NCBI RefSeq assembly: GCF_016744175.1 | Contig: NZ_JADGEV010000002.1 | Coordinates: forward strand, 65,136-129,135 | DNA length: 64,000 nt | Direction: 5' to 3' | From: Neptunomonas sp. | Lineage (GTDB): Bacteria; Pseudomonadota; Gammaproteobacteria; Pseudomonadales; Balneatricaceae | Shown: positions 48,835 through 59,208 of the stretch, piece after piece | Position numbering within the stretch: the first letter of the stretch is position 1 | Layout of the letters: each line of letters starts with the position of its first letter | Translations under genes and position numbers: made by a program | The notes under the pieces: model-generated | Database searches by the model: none | What the model was told of the DNA's origin: nothing | What the model saw: only the letters and a program-made list of their open reading frames with translations

Positions 48835-51800
48835 TTAATCTTCTTGTGAATCCATTTCAACATCAATATATTTCATTATTTCATCCAACGGCGCCGGGCG
48901 AGCAAGTAAAAAGCCCTGCCCCATTTCACAGCCATTTTCTCTCAAAAAAGCCAATTGCTCATGTGTTTCAATACCTTCTGCTATCACTGCCAAGCCCAGT
49001 TTGTGCGCCATAGCAATAACAGCGGAAGTAATTTCCATATCACTTTTATCTTGAGGAATATCACGAACAAAAGATCCATCTACTTTTAGATTATCAAAAG
49101 GCAGACGTTTTAAGTAACTAAGCGAAGAGTATCCTGTTCCAAAGTCATCAATAGCTAAAGAAACCCCTAAAAGTTTAAGCTGATGTAGAGTATCAACAAC
49201 AACATCAACCTCCTCCATAATCATAGATTCAGTTATTTCTAACTCAAGTAGCGATGCAGGAAAGTCATTTAATTCCAACGCTTTTTTGATTTTATTCAGC
49301 AACTCTGGATCAAAAAACTGACGCATAGATAGATTAACGGCTATACGAATGGAATACCCAGCCTCAATTAACGAACGCCCTTGGCTACACGCTTCGTTTA
49401 ACACCCATTCACCTAGCTCAACAATTAAACCAAGCTCTTCAGCTATCGGAATAAACTCACCAGGAGACACTCGCCCTCTTTCAGGGTGATCCCAACGCAC
49501 TAATGCTTCCAAGCAAACAGGCTGTAGCTCTTTTAGAATGGTCCATTGCGGTTGGTAATGAATACAAAACTCATTATTTTTTAGCGCATTTCGTAGTTCC
49601 TGCTCCATGCTGGCACGATTCACTACTTCATCATTCATTTCATGAGTGAAAAACTGAAAGTTATTTCGCCCCTTATGCTTAGCTTCATACATTGCTAGGT
49701 CGGCATTTTTCATCAGCACTGCCCAGTCATCACCATCAGTAGGCACCATAGTAATACCTAAACTAATCGTAACTTTTACTTCACTGCTCCCAAGTAAGAC
49801 GGGGCGGCTAATTGCCTTGAGCAATTTATTTGCGACTGCAGCTACCTCAGCAGGCCCACTAACATCAGGCAACAGCACTATAAACTCATCGCCCCCAATA
49901 CGCGCAATCAAATCTGACTGTCGTAACGTAGCTCTTAACCTATCGGCAATAGCCTGCAATAAACCATCACCAACATCGTGCCCTAAAGTGTCATTTATCT
50001 GTTTAAAGTTATCTAAATCCAGATAAAATAGCGCAAAAATTGTAGAGTTCCTCTTTGCTTTTTTGAGCTCTACATCTAACTGCTCTTTAAATAAACGCCG
50101 ATTTCCTAGCAGTGTAAGCGGATCATAAAAAGCAAGCTGTTCTATCTGTTCCAATGTCTTTTTCTGTGCTGAGATATCTTCACTAACGCCTATGAAATGT
50201 GTAATTTCATGTGCTTCATCAAGGATAGGAGAAATAGAGAGCATTGACCAATAAGGCTGCCCAGACTTAGTTTTATTGCGAATTTCTCCATGCCAATCAT
50301 GCCCCGCAAGTATGACATCCCACATTTCAGCATAAAACTCTGGCGCAGTTTCTCCTGCATTTAAAATTGCGGGAGTTTGCCCTCTAACTTCATCCAAGGA
50401 GTATCCGGTAACATCCGTAAACTCTTCATTCACATACTCAATTTTTCCTTTTTCATCAGTAATCAACACCATCGTTGGACTTTGTTCAACAGCTCTAGAT
50501 AGCTTCTGTAAGTCCCCTTCAACTTGCTTGCGTTCCAACGCCAAACTTACCAATTGAGATGCTTGTTCCATCATTGCTATATGGTCATCACTTGGTTCAA
50601 GTGGGTAGTGGTGATAAATGGCAAACGTACCCAAAATATCATGTGTAGAACCAAAAATGGGCTGAGACCAACATGATGCTAAATCAGCTTTTGCAGCGAG
50701 CTCTTTATAGTCACTCCAGTAAGGGTCATTTTGAATATCCGCGCTAATAACCATCTCACCAATACTTGCAGCTGTGCCACAAGAACCCACCCCCACCCCA
50801 ATTGCTAATCCATCAATAGCCTCACTATAAAACTCAGGCAAGCTAGGAGCAGCACCACGTAGAAAATGTTTTTTTTCTTTATCTAATAACAGAATAGAGC
50901 ACACACTATTCGAATAAACACCTTCTATACCTTTTACAATTTCATTAAGAATACTGCTCAATGAAACACCACGAATCAGCATATCTAGCACTCGCGTGCT
51001 CTGTTTTAGCAATGCATTTTCAAAGTGCCGGCTAGTAATGTCTCGGTTTACAGCCAATAACCCAATCACTTTTCCATCAGAATTCTTTAAGGGAGTTTTC
51101 ATACACTCAATTAGCTGATCTGCGCCAGACCTTCCTGCCACCCAAATTTCTTTGCAAATCACCTCATCTTTTGCGAATACCATTGCATCTTGTTCATTCG
51201 TTAAATGTATATTTTTTTCTGTGAAAAAATCCTCAACACGACTGCCTATAACGCTCTCACGTGATTGCCCTACAAAAGCGGTAAACGCCTGATTGCAATC
51301 TAGGTATCGACCATCCAGACCTTTGGCATAAATATGATCAGGATTTGAGTTCATCAACGTTCTTAACAACAATGTTTCATCAACAACATGCTCTAACTCA
51401 TCATTGAGCGACGAAATCTCATTCCTTTTTCTACTCCACTCAAAAATACCGCCTGTTAAAATGAAGAACAAAAAAACAAGAGGGATGATCAAGTAATTAG
51501 AAAACTCTTCCGGTTCAATAGGGTTAAGAATAAGACTGCCTTGCGGAATATTCTCTTGATCAATGCCGTGTTTTTGGAGCGCTACACCATTAAAAACAGA
51601 TTCAGCTGGACTCTCAAGAATAATGGGCAACTCATCAATAGACTTACCACGAAGCACTTCTAGTAAATACTCAGCAGCCACAGCACCTTGTAGAGAAGAC
51701 GTTGCTACATAGCCTCCGACTACACCTTCTGCTATAGCAGTATCCCATGCTGAATAAATAGGGACCGATGTACTCTCTAATAGAATACCAATGCTCTCTT

Positions 51801-52536
51801 TCAACGTCATCGAGAGGCCATTTTTATCTTTATGCAAAGGCAATCTAAACACGATAGTGCCAGGCTTTAATTCAGAAAGCTGCTGCTTGAGCTCGGATAG
51901 CGTCCAGTCACTAATCGACCGAGTAGAGAATGTGGATTTATATTGCTGAGCCGCAAGTTTAAAACGCTTCTGCTCAGCCAATCCGGTTGGAGTAGCATCA
52001 CTCAATAAGACAACTTCGGTCATATCAGGATGCATAGACATCAGTAGTTTATAATTAGCATCTGGAGCCGTCGTTTCAGCAATCCCTGTAATGAGCTTAT
52101 CATTACCGATTAAATATTCAGAATAGGAGTTAACACCAACAAAGACTACGGGGATACCGGCAAAGTGTGACTGCCGATATTTCATTAGAAAACTCAACGC
52201 ATTATTGTCAGTAACAACAATAACATCAAAGTGGCTAACACTTTTCTCAGCCAACACAGAGGCAACCAAAGGGAACATTGTTTTGATTGGAAAGCGTTTG
52301 GTATCTAGGTATTCAACGTGTAAGTCAATTGGAAAGCCAGCTTCATCTAAAGCTTTCTTGAAACCCGAATAGATTCCATCCGACCATGGAAAGCCTTGGT
52401 GATAAGAATTGATCACTAAAACGGTTTGGCCATAGCTAGAGTCTGCTTTCACTATAGCCGACACACTTGTCAGCAAAAGAAAGAAAAACAAAGAAAACTG
52501 CCAACATGTTGTTTTGGCAATACTTTTTAGCGACAT
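48835..52536 (-). CDS. ABC-substrate-binding-type sensor with PAS-GAF-PAS-GGDEF-EAL output
   Basis: 1233 residues. A signal-anchor TM (about 10-30) and TM2 (about 346-366) enclose a periplasmic domain like ABC_sub_bind proteins (VLVINSYHQGFPWSDG, 39-54). The cytoplasm holds PAS (385-505), GAF (520-665), PAS (672-795), GGDEF and EAL domains. The cyclase motif is GGDEF (881-885), with an inhibitory I-site RQSD (872-875) exactly five residues before it. The EAL domain keeps E1010, N1068, E1103, DD (1130-1131), K1151, E1187 and Q1207, so both activities look possible. It should tune cyclic-di-GMP in answer to a periplasmic ligand. It stands alone. Confidence 0.93.
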   Translation of the reverse strand: MSLKSIAKTTCWQFSLFFFLLLTSVSAIVKADSSYGQTVLVINSYHQGFPWSDGIYSGFKKALDEAGFPIDLHVEYLDTKRFPIKTMFPLVASVLAEKSVSHFDVIVVTDNNALSFLMKYRQSHFAGIPVVFVGVNSYSEYLIGNDKLITGIAETTAPDANYKLLMSMHPDMTEVVLLSDATPTGLAEQKRFKLAAQQYKSTFSTRSISDWTLSELKQQLSELKPGTIVFRLPLHKDKNGLSMTLKESIGILLESTSVPIYSAWDTAIAEGVVGGYVATSSLQGAVAAEYLLEVLRGKSIDELPIILESPAESVFNGVALQKHGIDQENIPQGSLILNPIEPEEFSNYLIIPLVFLFFILTGGIFEWSRKRNEISSLNDELEHVVDETLLLRTLMNSNPDHIYAKGLDGRYLDCNQAFTAFVGQSRESVIGSRVEDFFTEKNIHLTNEQDAMVFAKDEVICKEIWVAGRSGADQLIECMKTPLKNSDGKVIGLLAVNRDITSRHFENALLKQSTRVLDMLIRGVSLSSILNEIVKGIEGVYSNSVCSILLLDKEKKHFLRGAAPSLPEFYSEAIDGLAIGVGVGSCGTAASIGEMVISADIQNDPYWSDYKELAAKADLASCWSQPIFGSTHDILGTFAIYHHYPLEPSDDHIAMMEQASQLVSLALERKQVEGDLQKLSRAVEQSPTMVLITDEKGKIEYVNEEFTDVTGYSLDEVRGQTPAILNAGETAPEFYAEMWDVILAGHDWHGEIRNKTKSGQPYWSMLSISPILDEAHEITHFIGVSEDISAQKKTLEQIEQLAFYDPLTLLGNRRLFKEQLDVELKKAKRNSTIFALFYLDLDNFKQINDTLGHDVGDGLLQAIADRLRATLRQSDLIARIGGDEFIVLLPDVSGPAEVAAVANKLLKAISRPVLLGSSEVKVTISLGITMVPTDGDDWAVLMKNADLAMYEAKHKGRNNFQFFTHEMNDEVVNRASMEQELRNALKNNEFCIHYQPQWTILKELQPVCLEALVRWDHPERGRVSPGEFIPIAEELGLIVELGEWVLNEACSQGRSLIEAGYSIRIAVNLSMRQFFDPELLNKIKKALELNDFPASLLELEITESMIMEEVDVVVDTLHQLKLLGVSLAIDDFGTGYSSLSYLKRLPFDNLKVDGSFVRDIPQDKSDMEITSAVIAMAHKLGLAVIAEGIETHEQLAFLRENGCEMGQGFLLARPAPLDEIMKYIDVEMDSQED

Positions 52537-52604
52537 AATGAACCGGCACGATCAGTCTAAGTTGGCCTCAGTATAGTCCTCTATTTCAATATTCGCCATT
52601 CAGC

Positions 52605-53459
52605 TTATATAAAGCTTCGCAGCATCTGAATCTCTTCAGCCCAAACAGTTTCATCAATCGTTTCCAGCACCAAGGGCACCCCTCTAAAACGCCTGTCTTG
52701 CATAATAAATTTAAAGACTTCTAAACCTATTTCACCTGCACCAAGGCTATGGTGACGATCGACACGAGCCCCCAGGGCCGCCTTTGAATCATTTAAGTGC
52801 ATACCACACAAATACTCAAAACCCACCTTCTCCGCAAAATCATTAAATGTATTCTGGCACTCTTTATGTGTATTCAAGGGGTAGCCTGCGGCAAATATAT
52901 GACAAGTATCAATACACACGCCAACCCTTTTCTTATCAGAAACTCCATTGATAATTTCAGAAATTTGAGAAAAATCATAGCCCAAGTTACTCCCTTGCCC
53001 GGCTGTGGTTTCAATCACAGCAATCACCTCATCCGTTTCTAGTAAAGCAAGGTTAATTGACTCGGACACCCTCTCTATACATTCGGATTCTGATAAGGCG
53101 CGCAAGTGACTGCCCGGATGAAAGTTTAAGTATTTCAACCCTAGTTGCTGACAACGCTTCATCTCATCAACAAAAGCAAAACGCGACTTATCTAAAGCCT
53201 CAGTTTCGGGATGGCCTAAATTAATAAGGTAACTATCATGTGGCAGTATTTGCTCTGATGAGAAACCTAACTCTTGGCAACGCTCTTTAAACAAAGAGAT
53301 GCTTTTTTCCGTTAGCGGCTTTGCTTCCCAGCGGCGCTGATTCTTTGTAAAGAAAGCAAACGCATTTGCGCCTAACTTTTGAGCATTCAGAGGCGTATTC
53401 TCAACGCCTCCTGCTGCACTAACATGAGCACCAATATAATAAGGTTTCAATTCAGTCAT
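52605..53459 (-). CDS. nfo: Endonuclease IV
   Basis: Zn-dependent AP endonuclease of family 2, incising DNA at abasic sites. The 284-residue length fits (E. coli 285). Metal-ligand segments are [66 protein letters not shown] and LETID. It is followed by the large sensor gene on the same strand after 68 nt and preceded by a 60-residue ORF after 54 nt. Confidence 0.97.
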   Translation of the reverse strand: MTELKPYYIGAHVSAAGGVENTPLNAQKLGANAFAFFTKNQRRWEAKPLTEKSISLFKERCQELGFSSEQILPHDSYLINLGHPETEALDKSRFAFVDEMKRCQQLGLKYLNFHPGSHLRALSESECIERVSESINLALLETDEVIAVIETTAGQGSNLGYDFSQISEIINGVSDKKRVGVCIDTCHIFAAGYPLNTHKECQNTFNDFAEKVGFEYLCGMHLNDSKAALGARVDRHHSLGAGEIGLEVFKFIMQDRRFRGVPLVLETIDETVWAEEIQMLRSFI

Positions 53460-53513
53460 GTTCTTACTCTGCTATTAGCCAAAATATATCACTAGACTTT
53501 ATATGCACAGTTT

Positions 53514-53696
53514 TTACAGCTTGCACGCGCCACCAAGACAATCATCAAAGTCCATGCTTTCCAACTCTAGTCTTTCTGCATGAGACAATTTTATCCGCTC
53601 AAGCATCTCCAACTCTTCTTTATCCTGATCGGCTATCGCTGCACGCTCAAAAACAGCAATTAAGGTAGCCAACTCAGTCAGTGTTAAATCTTTCAT
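53514..53696 (-). CDS. Small conserved-looking acidic protein downstream of recJ
   Basis: 60 residues: a leading helix LTELATLIAVFERAAI, an acidic stretch, and a tail MDFDDCLGGACKL with two cysteines four apart. An excellent SD (AAGGAAG) precedes the ATG, only 12 nt after the recJ stop, and the two genes are co-oriented, so co-translation with recJ is likely. The cysteine pair might bind a metal or form a disulfide. I recognise no family. Confidence 0.6.
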   Translation of the reverse strand: MKDLTLTELATLIAVFERAAIADQDKEELEMLERIKLSHAERLELESMDFDDCLGGACKL

Positions 53697-53708
53697 TTTA
53701 TCTTCCTT

Positions 53709-55451
53709 TTATTCCTCAACAACAGGTTCCAAATATTCAATCATTAACTGAACTGATTGCTGTCCCCTGAACTCATTTACATCTAATTTATAGACAGCAC
53801 GAACACGATGAATACTGTCGTCAGGCCATACAGCTAAATCTGTATTGAACTGAATACCATCAAGAGCTAAACCTGAAGATAGCTCCATCAATACTATTTT
53901 CAGGTGCCGCTGCCCCACAATTCTTTGCTGTAATACTCTAAAAACACCATCAAATAAAGGCTCCGGAAACTGATGCCCCCATGGTCCGGCTTCTCGAATA
54001 CTTTCAGCTAATGCAAGTGTCATATCTGCAGCTTGTAAGGCGCCATCTGTCTCTAATCGCTGCTCTAGATCTTCTTTAGAGAGCTGCTCTCGGACAACTT
54101 CATCAAATACTTCTCTAAATCGCTCCAAGCCTGTAGCGGCAATCGTTAAACCTGCCGCCATCGCATGGCCTCCAAACTTACTGATCAGCTCAGGAAATCT
54201 GCTAGCAATTTGATCGAGCGCATCACGAATATGCAAACCCGGAATGGAGCGAGCCGAACCTTTAATCTCTCCATTGTCACCAGGAGCAAATGCAATGACT
54301 GGTCGGTTAGTACGATCTTTTATGCGTGAAGCCAGAATACCTACAACACCTTGATGCCAACCATCATCATACAAACACACGCCGTACGGTAGCGTATCTA
54401 TATCAAAGTGCATTTCATCCAACCAACTCAATGCTTGCTGCTGCATATCTTGTTCAATCGCACGCCTATCTAAATTGAGCTGATCTAACGTTTGAGCCAA
54501 CTCACGAGCATACTCTGGATCATCTGCTAACAAGCACTCAATACCAATCGACATATCTTCCAACCGGCCCGCCGCATTCAAACGCGGCGCCACAGCAAAA
54601 CCAAGATCACTGGCTACTAAACGCTCTTTACGCCTGCCTGCTATCTCTATTAATGCCAGTAAACCAGGACGTGCATACCCTGCACGAATACGCTGCAACC
54701 CCTGATATACCAATGTTCGGTTATTGTGCTCTAACGCCACAACATCTGCGACAGTACCCAGGGCAACAAGATCAAGTAGTGATGCCAAGTTAGGCGCAGG
54801 AATATTTTTTCCCTCAAACCAATTCTCAGCCTGAAGTGCACGCCTCAGAGCGATCAACACATAAAATATAACACCCACACCACATGTCGACTTTGCTTCA
54901 AAGTTGCACCCAGGTTGATTAGGGTTAACAATCGCCACGGCCTGCGGAATCACATGTCCAGCCAAGTGGTGATCCGTTACCACAACATCCATACCCAATT
55001 GATTGGCACGCGCCACACCCTCCACACTGGAGATTCCATTATCAACCGTGACTAACAACTGCGGTGATTGAGTAAAGGCAACATCAACAATCTCTGGGCT
55101 TAAACCATAACCATACTCAAAACGATTCGGCACTAGGTAATCAATATTACCAGCCCCCATCATTCGCAACCCCAATACAGCAACAGCGGTACTGGTTGCT
55201 CCATCGCAATCAAAATCACCAACAATCATAATCGACTCATTGGCTTTCACAGCCTGCAACAAACGAGAGACAGCGGCATCCATCCCTTTCATGTGTGTAT
55301 CAGGCAGTAATTCTTTTAAGTTACGCCCCAGCTGCTTTTGGCTTTGGATGCCTCGCGCAGCGTAAATACGCGCCAAAGCGCTGCTTACTTCTTTAAATAT
55401 AGGAGAATGCTCATCAGGCACACCACGACGATGAATGGTTACGTGTTTCAC
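53709..55451 (-). CDS. recJ: Single-stranded-DNA-specific exonuclease RecJ
   Basis: 5'-3' single-strand exonuclease in recombination and repair. DHH-family motifs are present: VGDFDCDGATS, VDNGISS, VVTDHHLAG, and in the DHHA1 domain KFGGHAMAAGL. The 580-residue length matches E. coli (577). The start is GTG 55451, with AAGGAG 5 nt upstream. It lies downstream of thrC, separated by a strong terminator, so it needs its own promoter within about 25 nt or read-through. Confidence 0.96.
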   Translation of the reverse strand: MKHVTIHRRGVPDEHSPIFKEVSSALARIYAARGIQSQKQLGRNLKELLPDTHMKGMDAAVSRLLQAVKANESIMIVGDFDCDGATSTAVAVLGLRMMGAGNIDYLVPNRFEYGYGLSPEIVDVAFTQSPQLLVTVDNGISSVEGVARANQLGMDVVVTDHHLAGHVIPQAVAIVNPNQPGCNFEAKSTCGVGVIFYVLIALRRALQAENWFEGKNIPAPNLASLLDLVALGTVADVVALEHNNRTLVYQGLQRIRAGYARPGLLALIEIAGRRKERLVASDLGFAVAPRLNAAGRLEDMSIGIECLLADDPEYARELAQTLDQLNLDRRAIEQDMQQQALSWLDEMHFDIDTLPYGVCLYDDGWHQGVVGILASRIKDRTNRPVIAFAPGDNGEIKGSARSIPGLHIRDALDQIASRFPELISKFGGHAMAAGLTIAATGLERFREVFDEVVREQLSKEDLEQRLETDGALQAADMTLALAESIREAGPWGHQFPEPLFDGVFRVLQQRIVGQRHLKIVLMELSSGLALDGIQFNTDLAVWPDDSIHRVRAVYKLDVNEFRGQQSVQLMIEYLEPVVEE

Positions 55452-55474
55452 ACTCTCTCCTTTTATCAGAAAAC

Positions 55475-55504
55475 AAAAAAGGCCCGATTAATATCGGACC
55501 TTTT
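55475..55504 (-). terminator. Rho-independent terminator after thrC
   Basis: On the minus strand GGTCCGAT pairs with ATCGGGCC (one wobble) around ATTA, flanked by AAAA before and six T after (55480-55475). It lies 37 nt after the thrC stop and 24 nt before the recJ GTG. Confidence 0.9.
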
Positions 55505-55540
55505 CAACTACCAAACTACAACAGCTAAAAGCAACAGTCG

Positions 55541-56938
55541 TTATGACTCAGAATGCACATGTTCTGCAATAAAACGTTGCACAACAGAGATATCATTATC
55601 CAAGACTGTTAGCTTCTCTTCTCGATCAAATAAGCCTTCCATATGAGCAGGTAAATCAGGCGACTCCAGATTAGCTTTAAGGACAGCATCAGGAAATTTC
55701 ACTGGATGAGCTGTTGCCAAAACAATCATTGGAACGGCTGTATCACGGTTACATTCTCGGCCCGCTTTCACACCAATAGCAGTATGAGGGTCAAGCAAAT
55801 AACCTGTTTCTGCATGTACATCAGCAATAATCTGACAGGTTGTTTCATCATCAACCGCACAGCTATCAAACAGCTCACGCATTTTATCCCAACGTGAAGC
55901 ATCCAGCTGTACTGATTCTGTTTTAAAACGCTTCATCAGATCATCAATAGCGGCACCGTCACGGTCATAGATATCAAACAACATACGCTCAAAGTTAGAT
56001 GAGACCATAATATCCATAGAGGGTGACAAGGTATGCACCAACTCACTTTTGGACATATCGTTGCTAGAAATAGCACGATGCAGAATATCATTATGGTTGG
56101 TTGCTACCACTAACTGAGTGATAGGCAAGCCCATCTTCTTCGCAAGATAACCGGCAAAGATGTCACCAAAGTTTCCGGTGGGTACAGAAAACGCTACCGG
56201 GCGATGCGGGCCACCTACAGCCAAGGAAGCTGAGAAGTAATAAACGATCTGAGCCATAATACGCGCCCAGTTGATCGAGTTAACCGCGCCCAACTTCATC
56301 CCTTTAAGGAAACTCTGGTCTGCAAAGCTTTCTTTAACCATTTCTTGGCAATCATCAAAATTCCCTTCTAATGAGATGTTATGCACATTCTCATCCAGAA
56401 TAGTGGTCATTTGACGGCGCTGCACTTCCGAAACACGGTTATGCGGATGTAGGATAAAGATATCCACATGTTTTGAGTGACGACAACCTTCAATCGCAGC
56501 TGATCCGGTATCACCCGATGTAGCGCCCATGATCACTAAGTGCTCATTACGCTTCACCAGCACATGATCCATTAAACGACCTAGCAACTGTAGAGCAAAA
56601 TCTTTGAAAGCTAAGGTTGGACCATGAAATAGCTCCAACACCCACTCATTTGTGCCTAACTCTTTTAAAGGAGCAACAGCTGAATGATTAAAACCTGCAT
56701 ATGTTTCATCAATCATCTGCTTGAGATCAGCATCATCAATGCAATCGTTCACAAAAGGAGAGATGATTTTAAAAGCTAGCTCAGCATAAGAAAGCCCTGC
56801 CCAACTAGCGATCTCTTCCTGGCTAAAAACAGGCAAGTTTTCTGGCACATACAAACCACCATCACTTGCTAAGCCAGCTAACAAAACCTCTTCAAAGTTA
56901 AGTGCAGGCGCTTGCCCACGTGTAGAAATATATTTCAC
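55541..56938 (-). CDS. thrC: Threonine synthase
   Basis: PLP enzyme converting O-phosphohomoserine to threonine. The Schiff-base lysine is K112 in GPTLAFKDFA, and the GATSGDTGSAAIEG segment binds phosphate. The 465-residue length fits the long proteobacterial form. It follows hom by 11 nt, and a terminator closes the pair. thrB is absent here, as in Pseudomonas. Confidence 0.96.
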   Translation of the reverse strand: MKYISTRGQAPALNFEEVLLAGLASDGGLYVPENLPVFSQEEIASWAGLSYAELAFKIISPFVNDCIDDADLKQMIDETYAGFNHSAVAPLKELGTNEWVLELFHGPTLAFKDFALQLLGRLMDHVLVKRNEHLVIMGATSGDTGSAAIEGCRHSKHVDIFILHPHNRVSEVQRRQMTTILDENVHNISLEGNFDDCQEMVKESFADQSFLKGMKLGAVNSINWARIMAQIVYYFSASLAVGGPHRPVAFSVPTGNFGDIFAGYLAKKMGLPITQLVVATNHNDILHRAISSNDMSKSELVHTLSPSMDIMVSSNFERMLFDIYDRDGAAIDDLMKRFKTESVQLDASRWDKMRELFDSCAVDDETTCQIIADVHAETGYLLDPHTAIGVKAGRECNRDTAVPMIVLATAHPVKFPDAVLKANLESPDLPAHMEGLFDREEKLTVLDNDISVVQRFIAEHVHSES

Positions 56939-56949
56939 GTTTAGTCCCC

Positions 56950-58251
56950 TTAACCTTGAAGATGCTCAACACGTATCCGCGTTACTTGGCCAATGATGTC
57001 ATCCAGCGCTTCAATCGCTGTAATCGCTTCGTCCATTTTTTGTTCTTTAACACGCTGCGTTAACAGAATAACCGGCACTTGCTCTTCGGCTGTTTCTTTC
57101 TGCACAATTGCTTCAATGTTAATGCCGTTATCACCTAGAATTTTAGTAATACTCGCCAATACACCTGGCTTTTCTGCGGCCTGCAGGCGCAGATAGAATC
57201 CAGTTTCAGTATCACTCATCGGCAAAATTGGCAGATCTGACAATTCAGATGGCTGGAACGCCAAATGAGGAACGCGATTATCACGGTCAGCTGTTAGCGT
57301 ACGTACCACGTCAACAATATCTGCAACAACAGCAGAAGCCGTTGGCTCAGCACCCGCTCCCGCTCCGTAATATAATGTCTGACCGACAGCATCACCATCA
57401 ACCAAGACCGCATTCATTACGCCATTTACATTAGCAAGCAAGGTAGATGTTGGAATCATTGTAGGATGAACGCGCAACTCAATCCCTTGCTCAGTACGAC
57501 GGCTGATACCTAAGTGCTTAATGCGATAACCAAGCTCTTCAGCATATTCAACATCCGCTGGTGTAATCGCACTAATGCCTTCGGTATACGCTTTATCAAA
57601 CTGCAACGGAATACCAAAAGCGATTGAAGCAAGAATTGTCAGCTTGTGCGCCGCATCAATACCTTCAACGTCAAATGTTGGATCAGCTTCAGCGTAACCT
57701 AATGCTTGCGCTTCAGCTAAAACATCAGCGAAATCGCGACCTTTATCACGCATTTCGGTAAGGATAAAGTTACCAGTGCCATTAATAATGCCTGCCAACC
57801 ACTCGATGTTGTTAGCTGATAAGCCTTCACGAATTGCTTTAATTACGGGAATACCACCAGCAACAGAAGCTTCAAATGCCACCATGACATTGTGACGCTG
57901 CGCCGCTTCGAAAATTTCATTTCCGTGTACAGCAATCAACGCTTTGTTTGCAGTAACAACATGCTTGCCGTTTTCGATAGCTGTCATCACTAATTCACGT
58001 GCTATGTCGTAGCCGCCAATCAGCTCGACGACAATATCAATTTCCGGATTAGTCGCTACATCAAAAATATCACGAGTAACCTGAGTGCCTTTTGTATCAC
58101 ACCCGGGGTTGTCTCGACGCGAACCAATCTGCTCAACCGTAATACGACGCCCAGCTCTACGAGAAATTTCATCTGCATTGCGATGCAGGACATTAAACGT
58201 ACCGCTACCAACAGTACCTAGACCACATATTCCAACTTTTACTGGTTTCAA
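56950..58251 (-). CDS. hom: Homoserine dehydrogenase
   Basis: Reduces aspartate semialdehyde to homoserine. The NAD-binding motif GLGTVGSGT lies near the N-terminus, ENGKHVVTANKALIA and GGIPVIKAIREGLSAN follow, and an ACT domain (about 355-433) gives feedback control. TTG 58251 is chosen as start: GAGG lies 7 nt upstream, and the resulting MKPVKVGICGLGTVG matches the Pseudomonas protein (about 434 residues). The frame is open to another TTG at 58284. It is monofunctional, with no aspartokinase domain, and paired with thrC. Confidence 0.95.
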   Translation of the reverse strand: MKPVKVGICGLGTVGSGTFNVLHRNADEISRRAGRRITVEQIGSRRDNPGCDTKGTQVTRDIFDVATNPEIDIVVELIGGYDIARELVMTAIENGKHVVTANKALIAVHGNEIFEAAQRHNVMVAFEASVAGGIPVIKAIREGLSANNIEWLAGIINGTGNFILTEMRDKGRDFADVLAEAQALGYAEADPTFDVEGIDAAHKLTILASIAFGIPLQFDKAYTEGISAITPADVEYAEELGYRIKHLGISRRTEQGIELRVHPTMIPTSTLLANVNGVMNAVLVDGDAVGQTLYYGAGAGAEPTASAVVADIVDVVRTLTADRDNRVPHLAFQPSELSDLPILPMSDTETGFYLRLQAAEKPGVLASITKILGDNGINIEAIVQKETAEEQVPVILLTQRVKEQKMDEAITAIEALDDIIGQVTRIRVEHLQG

Positions 58252-58376
58252 ACCAATACCTCGCAGTTTACTAGTCAATCGCAAGCCAAGCGCAAGCTGA
58301 ATTAACGAACAAAAATGGGGAAATAGTATATCGAATAACTTCTTCAGACTCTATTCACGTCGCAACAAACAACAAT

Positions 58377-58406
58377 AAAAAAAGGAGCTAGAAGCTCCTT
58401 TTTTTT
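58377..58406 (-). terminator. Rho-independent terminator after dsbC
   Basis: AAGGAGCT (58382-58389) pairs perfectly with AGCTCCTT around AGA, with seven A before and eight T after in the given strand, so it works in both directions. It separates dsbC from hom-thrC. Confidence 0.88.
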
Positions 58407-58419
58407 GTAGAAACAGAGA

Positions 58420-59148
58420 CTAGGGTTTAATACCAAGCATAGCAGCCAGTCGTTCTGCCGGCATATAACCTGGAATTAGCTGCCCATCCTTTGTAATGAT
58501 TGCCGGCGTTCCGGTAACACCGATGTTCTGACCCACTTTATATTGAGCTAAAACAGGATTTTCACATTCAACACTCTTAAGTGATTTACCCTGCTTAGAA
58601 CGGGTCATCGCCTTAACTTTGTCTTCAGCACACCAGATATTTGTCATCTTCTTAAATGTTGCTGTATTGGGCCCTTGGCGAGGAAACGCCAAATACTCAA
58701 CACTGACCCCCATTGCTTGTAACTTCGGCACTTCATTATGTAACTTTCTACAATAAGGACAGTCAACATCGGTAAACACATAAACAGATGCCTTCTCAAC
58801 CCCTGTAGCTTTAAAGACAACCTTCTCAGACTCAGGAATAGATTTTAACTTAATAGAACGCTGTGAATTCATTTTTGCTTCAGACAAGTTTACAAAGCCC
58901 TTTTCATCAGACATCTGATACAGCTGCCCCAATAAAAAATACTCTCCTTTTGCATCCGAATAAATTACTTCTCCTGTACCCAGCTCTACTTCATACATGC
59001 CTGTTAGTTGTGCTTTACTAACAGAAACTACTGGAATATTTGTATCAATTTTTTGCAACTGCTTAATAATCACATCTTTAACATCTTCGGCTGCAACTAC
59101 TGTACTAGCCAGCAACAAAGCGCTAACCATCAACGTTTTCATTCGCAT
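58420..59148 (-). CDS. dsbC: Thiol:disulfide interchange protein DsbC
   Basis: Periplasmic disulfide isomerase. The signal peptide is about 1-20. The N-terminal dimerisation domain precedes a thioredoxin domain with active site CPYC (C130, C133), a second cysteine pair (in NIWCAED and SVECENP) and the cis-proline segment TGTPAI. The 242-residue length is normal. It follows xerD on the same strand, as in E. coli, and a terminator follows. Confidence 0.95.
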   Translation of the reverse strand: MRMKTLMVSALLLASTVVAAEDVKDVIIKQLQKIDTNIPVVSVSKAQLTGMYEVELGTGEVIYSDAKGEYFLLGQLYQMSDEKGFVNLSEAKMNSQRSIKLKSIPESEKVVFKATGVEKASVYVFTDVDCPYCRKLHNEVPKLQAMGVSVEYLAFPRQGPNTATFKKMTNIWCAEDKVKAMTRSKQGKSLKSVECENPVLAQYKVGQNIGVTGTPAIITKDGQLIPGYMPAERLAAMLGIKP

Positions 59149-59208
59149 ACGTTCCTCGATATCCGGATAATTATAGTCATCAGATTAAATCAAACTCATA
59201 AAGTTCAA

